5,362 nucleotides of DNA from Cyclobacteriaceae bacterium (lineage in GTDB: Bacteria; Bacteroidota; Bacteroidia; Cytophagales; Cyclobacteriaceae), in assembly GCA_030637245.1 (NCBI GenBank), contig DAOVVI010000174.1, forward strand, positions 1 through 5,362, in the 5' to 3' direction. Both the position numbers and the translations under genes were made by a program. A model generated the notes under the pieces. That model saw nothing but the letters and a program-made list of their open reading frames with translations, made no database searches and was not told the origin of the DNA. This document shows, piece by piece, positions 1-5,362 of this stretch (the first letter of the stretch is position 1; every line of letters starts with the position of its first letter).

Positions 1-293
1 ATTTTTCACCTTCCGAAATACGAATCATTGGCGGAGGGAGTCAAAGCAGGGAATGGAATCATATAAAAGCCGACGTACTGGGTATTCCGGTAGTCAAGGT
101 AAAACGTGAGGAAGGAGCCCCACTTGGAGCTGCACTATTAGCTGGATATGGTGCAGGGCTTTTTACCAATCTCAACCAAACAGCTAAAAAATGGATAAGT
201 CTTGGAGAAACAATCTCACCAAATTTAAATAAAACTAAATATTTATACCCTGAAAGAATTTCGAAGTACTCAAAAATCATTAATGCTATTTAA
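1..293 (+). CDS. FGGY-family carbohydrate kinase, C-terminal fragment (xylulokinase-like)
   Basis: This is the last 97 codons or so of a gene cut by the left edge. The open frame uses codons starting at position 3 and ends at TAA 291-293. The visible protein begins with IRIIGGGSQSREWNHIKADV and continues with an EGAPLGAALLAGYGAGLF segment. This is the C-terminal actin-like domain of FGGY kinases: the GGG-S-x-S loop that contacts the nucleotide, the W-x-x-I-x-AD helix, and the APLGAALLAG helix. Such kinases transfer phosphate from ATP to a sugar or ketose in the cytoplasm. The pattern is closest to xylulokinases, but substrate specificity lies mainly in the missing N-terminal domain, so no gene symbol is given. 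It lies 90 bases upstream of, and on the same strand as, the oxidoreductase gene, so it is probably the first visible member of the + strand operon. Family assignment is firm; the substrate is unknown. Confidence 0.9.
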   Translation, partial: FSPSEIRIIGGGSQSREWNHIKADVLGIPVVKVKREEGAPLGAALLAGYGAGLFTNLNQTAKKWISLGETISPNLNKTKYLYPERISKYSKIINAI

Positions 294-299
294 TAACAA

Positions 300-333
300 A
301 ATGAATGTCTGCTTTCAGAACACATCATTCATT
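300..333 (+). repeat. small inverted repeat between kinase and oxidoreductase genes
   Basis: AATGAATG at 300-307 is the exact reverse complement of CATTCATT at 326-333. Inside it, TCTG (308-311) can pair with CAGA (316-319) around a CTTT loop, leaving an ACACAT bulge. The result is a compound, AT-rich stem starting seven bases after the kinase stop codon. No T-run follows, so an intrinsic terminator is not supported. It could be a weak RNA processing or stability element, or chance. Confidence 0.3.
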
Positions 334-383
334 GATGATTAAACTTGTCAAAAACAATATTAAAATTTAAGAAGAAACTAAGA

Positions 384-1334
384 ATGTATCAAAAGGCAAA
401 AAAAAGAACGATGTATTTTATTGGTGTTACAACCGCTAGTTCATCAATTATGAAAGTATTCCCCAAATGGGCTAAATATCTTAAACTGGGTGATGTTGAG
501 ATCAAGGGCATCGATTTTATAGTTCATGACGAATCCGAAAAATATCGCGAAGCAGTAGAATTTATCAAGAATGATGAATTGTCGTTGGGCGCTCTGGTTA
601 CCACTCATAAAATGGATCTGCTACGAGTATGTAAAGATCAGTTTGATAAATTGGATGAATATGCTGAGCTAATGGATGAAATTAGTAGTATTTCCAAACG
701 CGACGGGAAACTTATTGGTCATGCCAAAGATCCCATTACAAGTGGTTTGTCATTAGATGCATTTTTACCGGAGAACTATTGGAAAAATACGAGAGCAGAA
801 GCATTTATAATTGGCGCAGGAGGATCGGGCGTTGCTATATCATGGCATATGTTGAAAAAAGAATTTGGTGAAAACAGACCTTCCAAAATTATTGTAGCAA
901 ACAGAAGTGAAGGGAAGATCAAAAAAATCAAAGAAATTCATCGTAAAATTGGTGCCGATATTCCGGTTGAATATTATTCCACAATCAACAACTGTGACAT
1001 TAACCAAAAGCTTTGTGAAAAATTAAAGCCGGGTTCATTGGTAATAAATGCAACGGGTCTTGGAAAAGATGCTCCGGGCTCTCCATTCACCGTCGATGAG
1101 GTATCATTCCCTCAAAAAGGTATAGCCTGGGATTTCAACTATAGAGGAGATCTGATTTTCCTTGATCAAGCCAGCTTAGCAAAAGAAAAAGATGATAAAC
1201 TGCAGATTGAAGATGGGTGGATTTATTTTATTCATGGATGGACACACGTAATTGCAGAAGTATTTGACATTGATATTCCTACTAAAGGTCCTGTTTTCGA
1301 TGAATTATCAAAAATTGCAGCCAGTGTGAGGTAA
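384..1334 (+). CDS. Shikimate-dehydrogenase-like (AroE-fold) NAD(P)-dependent oxidoreductase
   Basis: This is a cytoplasmic dehydrogenase of about 316 residues with the two-domain AroE fold. From ATG 384, the N-terminal substrate domain carries YFIGVTTASSSIM (residues 11-23) in place of the AroE SxS region. LVTTHK (71-76) keeps the catalytic-type lysine, and GHAKDPITSG (112-121) keeps the partner aspartate. The nucleotide domain has IIGAGGSGVA (142-151), then VANRSEGK (171-178), resembling the NRTxxK motif of NADP-binding AroE proteins. NATG (222-225) and WDFNYRGDLIFLDQA (249-263) follow, the latter equivalent to the AroE DxxYNPxxTxLL segment. Where AroE has GAVNT, this protein has SISSISKRDG, so shikimate is unlikely to be the substrate. 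The sugar-gene neighbours point to a sugar, polyol or sugar-acid dehydrogenase. Start choice: an in-frame TTG at 345 would add 13 basic residues. ATG 384 is preferred because TTG starts are rare in such genomes and a purine-rich stretch precedes it. ATG 411 is also possible. Confidence 0.85.
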   Translation: MYQKAKKRTMYFIGVTTASSSIMKVFPKWAKYLKLGDVEIKGIDFIVHDESEKYREAVEFIKNDELSLGALVTTHKMDLLRVCKDQFDKLDEYAELMDEISSISKRDGKLIGHAKDPITSGLSLDAFLPENYWKNTRAEAFIIGAGGSGVAISWHMLKKEFGENRPSKIIVANRSEGKIKKIKEIHRKIGADIPVEYYSTINNCDINQKLCEKLKPGSLVINATGLGKDAPGSPFTVDEVSFPQKGIAWDFNYRGDLIFLDQASLAKEKDDKLQIEDGWIYFIHGWTHVIAEVFDIDIPTKGPVFDELSKIAASVR

Positions 1335-1399
1335 CGTATTGTGGGTTGATCAATAAATAAACTATTTCCAGAACGGAATACACTACTAACATTTTAAAA

Positions 1400-1981
1400 A
1401 TGAACATAAAAGATACAACACAATTTATACAACCCTTTGGAGTAGATATTGACCTGGAAAATGGGATTATGCATAATCCAACTAATCATCTGGTACGAAA
1501 TGCTTCAGATATGCTAGGCTATTATGAAAATGAAGATGCCTTGCAGCAACTGATAGAAGCAGAATCAAATCCTCTTCACTATGAAGTTTTTGAGGTTCCT
1601 GTACCTGAAGAATACGGTCATTTAATGTACTGCATCAGTACTCTTCAACCCGGAAAGGTAGGAGATGAATATTATATGACCAAAGGTCATTACCATACAA
1701 TATTAGAAACAGGTGAAATATATCTCTGTTTGAAAGGGGAAGGTTATATGATGATGAAAACACCCGATGGAGAATGGAAAGCAGAGAAAATGATGAAAGG
1801 AAGGATGGTATATGTCCCACCTTATTGGGCTCATCGTTCTATAAATACAGGGAATGTTCCCCTTATCTCATTTTGCGTATATCCCGGAGATGCCGGTCAT
1901 AATTATGGTGACATTTCTGAAGAAGGATTCCCTGCAAGGATTTTTTACAAAGACGAGAAAATTGTGATTGAGGAAGCGTAA
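1400..1981 (+). CDS. Cupin-type (archaeal-type) glucose-6-phosphate isomerase homologue
   Basis: This 193-residue protein matches the length and layout of the metal-dependent cupin phosphoglucose isomerases first known from Euryarchaeota such as Pyrococcus furiosus. These enzymes interconvert aldose and ketose 6-phosphates. The first cupin motif is TKGHYH (94-99) followed by ETGEIYLCLKGEG (103-115). The second is VYVPPYWAHRSINTG (137-151). The metal ligands H97, H99, E106 and H145 have the same spacing as H88, H90, E97 and H136 of the Pyrococcus enzyme. The C-terminal YPGDAGHNYG (161-170) is also a family hallmark. The active site therefore looks intact. It is flanked by sugar dehydrogenase-like and lactonase-like genes at 65- and 81-base gaps, suggesting a dedicated catabolic role rather than housekeeping glycolysis. 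The true substrate may be a different sugar or sugar phosphate. The ATG follows an A-rich leader (ACATTTTAAAA) with no Shine-Dalgarno sequence. Confidence 0.9.
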   Translation: MNIKDTTQFIQPFGVDIDLENGIMHNPTNHLVRNASDMLGYYENEDALQQLIEAESNPLHYEVFEVPVPEEYGHLMYCISTLQPGKVGDEYYMTKGHYHTILETGEIYLCLKGEGYMMMKTPDGEWKAEKMMKGRMVYVPPYWAHRSINTGNVPLISFCVYPGDAGHNYGDISEEGFPARIFYKDEKIVIEEA

Positions 1982-2062
1982 AAAAATTGCCTAATGATTG
2001 ATAAAGAAGTAGCAAATAATCTGTAATCGCTATTATATGCAAGCAAAATCATATTTCTGGTA

Positions 2063-2923
2063 ATGGCAGAAATCATTACTATAAAGCGAGATCTATCACT
2101 TGCAAATGATCTATTATCAGCGGATCGGTCGGATGAACTAAACGTATGGTGGTTAGGTCAGGCAGGATTTGCTTTTCGATTTGGGAAATTCAGTATTCTA
2201 ATAGACCCCTATCTTTCAGATTCATTGGCAAAAAAATACAAATCATCAGAGTTCCCGCATATTCGGATGATGATACCGCCTATGAAATCCGATGAAGCAA
2301 GGAATGTAAATTATATATTATGCACTCATCGTCATACCGATCATATGGATGCAGAAACTATTATGCCTGTTTTGGCTAATAATCCTGGATGTAAATGTTT
2401 GTTTCCAAGAGCCTGGGAAAAGTACATAATAGAATTTGGCACAAAAGAAGAAGACTTGATTACAATTAATAATGAAGAAGTTGTTAATCTGAATGATAAG
2501 ATTAGTGTTAAAGCTATTCCTTCTGCTCATGAATCTCTGGAAGTAGATGCGGAAGGGAATCATTTATATTTAGGCTACATAATAAAATTTAAAAATATAA
2601 CAATCTATCACAGTGGCGATTGTGTTCCCTATTGTGGACTCCTGGAAAATTTGCAGAAATACAAGATTGATGTAGCATTTCTTCCGGTAAACGGAAGAGA
2701 TGAAACCAGAAGATCCAGAGGTGTGCCGGGAAATTTCACATTTGAGGAAGCCTCTAAACTTTGCATGGAGGCAAAGATAAGTTACTTAATACCACATCAT
2801 TTTGGTTTATTCGATTTTAATACAATTTCTTTAGATGAACTAAACAGTAAAATAGCTAAATTAAAATATAAGGGTCTAACCACTATCGTTCCTGAAATAA
2901 ATAAAAAGTATCGCCTAATTTAA
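2063..2923 (+). CDS. UlaG-like metallo-beta-lactamase-fold hydrolase (putative sugar lactonase)
   Basis: This 286-residue cytoplasmic metallo-hydrolase has no signal peptide. WWLGQAGFAFRFG (29-41) and ILIDPYLSDSL (45-55) form the N-terminal beta strands typical of UlaG-like proteins. CTHRHTDHMD (87-96) is the HxHxDH metal motif (H89, H91, D93, H94). Further likely ligands are H156 in PSAHESLE, D186 in YHSGDCVPY and a histidine in PHHFGLFDFN (244-253). All metal positions look present. The best-known relative, UlaG, opens L-ascorbate 6-phosphate lactone, but it is longer (about 350 residues), and none of the other ascorbate (ula) genes is seen here. A lactonase for a sugar lactone made by a neighbouring dehydrogenase is the simplest inference. 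It is the last gene of the + strand set, 81 bases after the cupin gene. The ATG has no recognisable Shine-Dalgarno sequence. Fold assignment is firm; the reaction is inferred. Confidence 0.88.
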   Translation: MAEIITIKRDLSLANDLLSADRSDELNVWWLGQAGFAFRFGKFSILIDPYLSDSLAKKYKSSEFPHIRMMIPPMKSDEARNVNYILCTHRHTDHMDAETIMPVLANNPGCKCLFPRAWEKYIIEFGTKEEDLITINNEEVVNLNDKISVKAIPSAHESLEVDAEGNHLYLGYIIKFKNITIYHSGDCVPYCGLLENLQKYKIDVAFLPVNGRDETRRSRGVPGNFTFEEASKLCMEAKISYLIPHHFGLFDFNTISLDELNSKIAKLKYKGLTTIVPEINKKYRLI

Positions 2924-3040
2924 AAAGCTAATCTGTCCGGCTGTATTAAGAATTAGCCATAATAGAATAGTATCAAAATGATATCAATGATCCAGGAAAA
3001 CCAGGATAATTGCTCCATATTGAATTATACTTATCAGCAA
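2924..3040. other. Convergent intergenic region with small repeats
   Basis: This 117-base non-coding stretch lies between the ends of the two convergent gene sets. It holds GCTAAT (2927-2932) with its reverse complement ATTAGC (2952-2957), TATCA/TGATA around an AAA loop (2971-2983), the palindrome TGATATCA (2979-2986), and a CCAGGA direct repeat (2992-2997 and 3001-3006). None is followed by a strong T-run, so no canonical intrinsic terminator is visible. No tRNA, small ORF or mobile-element end was seen. Confidence 0.5.
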
Positions 3041-3044
3041 TTAT
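3006..3044. terminator. Candidate bidirectional hairpin at the convergent gene ends
   Basis: ATAATTGCT (3006-3014) is the exact reverse complement of AGCAATTAT (3036-3044), separated by 21 bases. The right arm overlaps the stop codon of the - strand sugar isomerase gene (3041-3043), so the hairpin would form at the very 3' end of that transcript and also downstream of the + strand hydrolase gene. The stem is AT-rich, the loop is long and no clear T-run follows on either strand. A terminator or mRNA-end stabiliser is therefore a guess from position. Confidence 0.3.
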
Positions 3045-3886
3045 AATTTCCTCAAATAATCCAGGCTTTGTTTAACCACATTTATATCATCGCCCTCATA
3101 ATCCGGGTGCAATGAATCGATCTCTACTGCCAGAAATCCTTCATAATTGGCATTTTTTAAAATTCTTGCAATACTTTTTATATCTACCAGTCCCTTTCCT
3201 GCCGGAACACTGGCAAAGAAATGCCATGTGTCAGCCGGCACATTAGTTTGAACTGCTACATCTTTTACGTGGGTGGCATATACATAAGGAGCTAATTTTT
3301 CCGTTGCTTTAACCGGATCGTCTAATACCCTTATGAAGTTTGCCGTATCAAGATTGACACCTAAATATGGGGAGTTCACTTCTTGTAATAACCATAATAT
3401 TTCATCTGAGTTAAAATCAATATGATTTTCAATAGCCATCTTTATATCATATTGCTTAGCAGTTACCGCAGCTTTTTTAAACATACTTGCCAGACGCTCT
3501 AGTTGCGGTTCATGTGGTTCATGACGAAACATTAAACTACTCCCAACCACTCTCATAACCTTTGCGCCAATATGTTTGGCATACTCGAATGATTGCAGCA
3601 TTTCATCAAATTCTTTTTCGTTTTTACCTCCTTCTAATCCATCCGGATGCCCCCACGCCCATACGCGATCAAAATTATTGGTATCGAGTATGTTTTTTAT
3701 TTGGCTTAAATATTCTTTACTATAATCGGTAAAGAAACAAGATTCAAGACATACACCGTCTACATTCATTTGTTTGGCTATTTCCAGAAAGTCTATATAA
3801 CTTATTTTTTCTGAAGGTTCTTTTTGATGTGGATATACTTCACCAAAGAATCTATGAAAAGAATAACTGTCTATACCTATTTTCAT
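3041..3886 (-). CDS. Xylose-isomerase-like TIM-barrel sugar (phosphate) isomerase/epimerase
   Basis: This 281-residue protein is of the AP-endonuclease-2 / xylose-isomerase-like superfamily. These cytoplasmic enzymes use a divalent metal to isomerise or epimerise sugars, keto-sugars or inositol derivatives. It opens with MKIGIDSYSFHRFFGE. VDGVCLESCFF (42-52) and VWAWGHPDGLEGG (75-87) follow. The expected metal ligands appear on successive barrel strands: E153 in AIENHIDF, D180 in GVNLDTANF, H206 in YATHVKD and E255 in LAVEID. The active site therefore looks complete and the length is normal. It lies 43 bases downstream of the Gfo/Idh oxidoreductase gene on the same strand, a common pairing in which both act on one substrate line, such as keto-sugars. 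An ATG seven bases upstream (3891-3893 on the + strand) is out of frame and leads only to a 13-codon ORF. The start at 3886 is preferred because it gives the family N-terminus. The substrate is not deducible. Confidence 0.88.
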   Translation of the reverse strand: MKIGIDSYSFHRFFGEVYPHQKEPSEKISYIDFLEIAKQMNVDGVCLESCFFTDYSKEYLSQIKNILDTNNFDRVWAWGHPDGLEGGKNEKEFDEMLQSFEYAKHIGAKVMRVVGSSLMFRHEPHEPQLERLASMFKKAAVTAKQYDIKMAIENHIDFNSDEILWLLQEVNSPYLGVNLDTANFIRVLDDPVKATEKLAPYVYATHVKDVAVQTNVPADTWHFFASVPAGKGLVDIKSIARILKNANYEGFLAVEIDSLHPDYEGDDINVVKQSLDYLRKL

Positions 3887-3929
3887 TTTTCATTTTTTTT
3901 AGATGAATAATATTTTCTTGCATTATATT

Positions 3930-5090
3930 CTATTCGGATAAAATGATTTTTTTACCTGTACGTGATGACTCAAGACCTGCTTCAAGTACCTGCATGACTT
4001 TCATGCCATCATAGAAATTGGGTTCGGCTAATTTATTTTCTGCAAACGAATTTATAAACTCAACAACAGAATGGATAAATTCATGCTCATAACCTATGAT
4101 ATGTCCCGGAGGCCACCAGTTTTTGATATATGGATGCTCGGCTTCCGTAACTAAAATAGTTCGAAATCCCTGGGCATAGGAGGGATCTTCTTTAGAAAAA
4201 AACTGGATTTCGTTCATTCTTTCCAAATTAAAAATAAGGCTCCCTTTATCACCATATATCTCAAAGGAATTATAATTTTTTCTGCCATTTGCAAATCGCG
4301 ATGCTTCAAAGGATCCAATTGCTCCATTTTCAAATTCGACTAACATAGAAGCTGCATCATCTACAGTTACCTTTCCCATTTTTTTACTGGTGGATGTAGC
4401 AGAAAATGCCTTTTCTTCTACACCTTCCGCCAAAGGCCTCTCTTTTATGAAAGTTGTTGTCAGTCCCATTACAGACTTAATTTCCCCAACCAGATAGCGT
4501 GCAAGATCTACACTATGAGAATTTAAATCGTTCTGAGGACCTGCACCAGCTGTTTCTTTTCGAAGATGCCAGGTAAGGGGGAAATTCGGATCAATGATCC
4601 AATCCTGCAAATAGGCGCCTCTCCACTGAAATATTCGGCCAATTTTGCCTTCATCAATAAACTGTTTGGCAAGCATTACAGCAGGGCATTTTCGGTAATT
4701 GTGATTCAGGTAATGCTTAACACCACTTACTATTACAGCCTCATACATTTCTTTTGACTGTTCAAAGTTTAAAGCATGTGGTTTTTCACAAAATATATGC
4801 TTTCCTGCTTTTGAAGCAGCGATGGCAATTTCATGATGCAGATGAGTAGGCACACAAATATCAATTATATCTATATCATCTCTCTCAAGTACGTTACTCC
4901 AGTCAGTTTCAATTTCTTCCCACTCCCATTTATTTGCAAAGTCTTGTAAAGGTTCTTTATGTCTTCCACAAACAACTTTCAATTTTGGTTCATATGGAAG
5001 ATCAAAAAAATTGGGCGCACTTTTAAAAGCATTGCTGTGAGCCTTTCCCATAAACCCAAAGCCTATCATTCCAATATTAAGCTTCTTCAT
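3930..5090 (-). CDS. Gfo/Idh/MocA-family NAD(P)-dependent sugar oxidoreductase
   Basis: This is a complete 386-residue cytoplasmic dehydrogenase. The N-terminal Rossmann domain starts with IGMIGFGFMGKAHS (6-19), the GxGxxG nucleotide loop. DICVPTHLHHEIA (77-89) and CEKPHAL (101-107) follow, with catalytic-type K103 in the EKP motif. NHNYRKCPAV (129-138) opens the C-terminal substrate domain. NDLNSHSVDLARYLVGE (187-203) supplies the D-x-x-x-H-x-x-D arrangement (D188, H192, D195) seen in sugar and inositol dehydrogenases. WWPPGHIIGYEHEF (325-338) and FYDGMKVMQVLEAGLESS (359-376) complete the domain. No Tat or Sec signal is seen, unlike the exported glucose-fructose oxidoreductases. Family members oxidise or reduce hydroxyls of sugars, inositols or glycosides. 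Here the product could feed the lactonase-like or TIM-barrel isomerase genes. It lies upstream of the isomerase (43-base gap) and 90 bases downstream of the fucose-isomerase-like gene end, probably in one operon. It starts at an ATG after an AT-rich leader without Shine-Dalgarno and ends in TAG. Confidence 0.92.
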   Translation of the reverse strand: MKKLNIGMIGFGFMGKAHSNAFKSAPNFFDLPYEPKLKVVCGRHKEPLQDFANKWEWEEIETDWSNVLERDDIDIIDICVPTHLHHEIAIAASKAGKHIFCEKPHALNFEQSKEMYEAVIVSGVKHYLNHNYRKCPAVMLAKQFIDEGKIGRIFQWRGAYLQDWIIDPNFPLTWHLRKETAGAGPQNDLNSHSVDLARYLVGEIKSVMGLTTTFIKERPLAEGVEEKAFSATSTSKKMGKVTVDDAASMLVEFENGAIGSFEASRFANGRKNYNSFEIYGDKGSLIFNLERMNEIQFFSKEDPSYAQGFRTILVTEAEHPYIKNWWPPGHIIGYEHEFIHSVVEFINSFAENKLAEPNFYDGMKVMQVLEAGLESSRTGKKIILSE

Positions 5091-5180
5091 TTGTTATAAA
5101 TTATTCATTATTTAAATGTACAGCGTCAACAAATTAAATTATCACAACAGTTACCTTAGATGTATGAAAATAAACAGTCC

Positions 5181-5362
5181 TTAAATTATTTCATATTCGC
5201 TATCAAAGATTTTAGCTATAAGATGAATATTTCTTATCTGATTTCCATAAAGTAGGATGTAGTGATGGGAGGTAATGCGATCCATTAGTTCATATCCGTT
5301 CCGGATTTTAATAACTCCACCTGTCAGGCAATGGGAACCAGGAAAATGAGCATACTTAATCA
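5181..5362 (-). CDS. Probable L-fucose-isomerase-like protein, C-terminal fragment
   Basis: The right edge contains an open - strand frame of 59 residues ending at a TAA (5181-5183 on the + strand); the gene continues beyond the window. The visible end contains KYAHFPGSHCLTGG, then IRNGYELMDRITSHHY, ILLYGNQIRNIHLIAKIF and a final DSEYEII. A Gly-Ser-His segment, a SHHY-(I/L)-x-x-x-G strand, and a short last helix with an acidic/hydrophobic tail resemble, from memory, the C-terminal domain of L-fucose/L-arabinose-isomerase-like proteins. These convert aldoses to ketoses in the cytoplasm using a metal. An aldose isomerase would fit the FGGY kinase at the other end of the window. It is the first visible gene of the - strand set, 90 bases upstream of the Gfo/Idh gene. 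That it is coding is likely; the family call rests on a short fragment and is tentative. Confidence 0.55.
   Translation of the reverse strand, partial: IKYAHFPGSHCLTGGVIKIRNGYELMDRITSHHYILLYGNQIRNIHLIAKIFDSEYEII

Noticed and set aside
59..280. 73-codon open frame on the - strand
   Set aside because: It lies antisense to the FGGY kinase end, whose conserved GGGSQS and APLGAALLAG motifs show the + strand frame is the real one.
1364..1382. Short imperfect stem (TATTTCC / GGAATA) between the oxidoreductase and cupin genes
   Set aside because: Only about six pairs with a bulge; below what can be told from chance in AT-rich DNA.
1635..1820. 61-codon open frame on the - strand
   Set aside because: It is antisense to the metal-binding core of the cupin isomerase; its low-complexity Ser/Leu-rich translation resembles nothing known.
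2318..2563. 81-codon open frame on the - strand
   Set aside because: It is antisense to the HxHxDH region of the metallo-hydrolase and has no recognisable motif.
3855..3893. Out-of-frame ATG seven bases upstream of the sugar isomerase start, giving a 13-codon ORF
   Set aside because: It arises from an A-run repeated around the true start; the peptide is too short and lacks any separate start signal.
4566..4757. 63-codon open frame on the + strand
   Set aside because: It is antisense to the Gfo/Idh substrate domain, where the - strand frame carries the conserved motifs.
5091..5180. Possible promoter (TACATTTA, resembling the Bacteroidota TAnnTTTG box) upstream of the Gfo/Idh gene
   Set aside because: The last base mismatches and no TTG box lies at the expected spacing; AT-rich sequence gives such matches by chance.

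Overview
The window looks like part of a sugar-catabolism locus from a bacterium, most likely a member of the Bacteroidota. The DNA is AT-rich, and none of the complete genes has a clear Shine-Dalgarno sequence. A/T-rich leaders with few G's sit directly before the start codons, and most stop codons are TAA. This phylum call is an inference from style; no marker gene is present. There is no rRNA, tRNA, CRISPR array, transposase or integrase.

Layout: two sets of genes converge. On the + strand are the C-terminal end of an FGGY-family sugar kinase (1-293), a divergent shikimate-dehydrogenase-like oxidoreductase (384-1334), a cupin-type (archaeal-type) glucose-6-phosphate isomerase homologue (1400-1981) and a UlaG-like metallo-beta-lactamase-fold hydrolase (2063-2923). 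On the - strand, in transcription order, are the C-terminal end of a probable L-fucose-isomerase-like protein (5181-5362), a Gfo/Idh/MocA oxidoreductase (3930-5090) and a xylose-isomerase-like TIM-barrel sugar isomerase/epimerase (3041-3886). The two sets meet in a 117-base intergenic stretch holding several small repeats and a 9-bp inverted repeat. Same-strand gaps are 43-90 bases, which fits two operons but is not tight translational coupling.

Taken together, the seven genes supply sugar-handling chemistry: two NAD(P)-dependent dehydrogenases of unrelated fold, up to three isomerases/epimerases of three unrelated folds, a lactonase-like hydrolase and a sugar kinase. A plausible reading is a catabolic route in which a free sugar or polyol is oxidised and/or isomerised, a lactone is opened, and a ketose is phosphorylated. 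The substrate cannot be read from the sequence. The most notable points are a cupin-type phosphoglucose isomerase homologue inside such a cluster, and an AroE-fold enzyme that keeps the catalytic Lys and Asp but has lost the usual AroE substrate-binding motifs. Together they suggest a pathway that is not one of the textbook ones.
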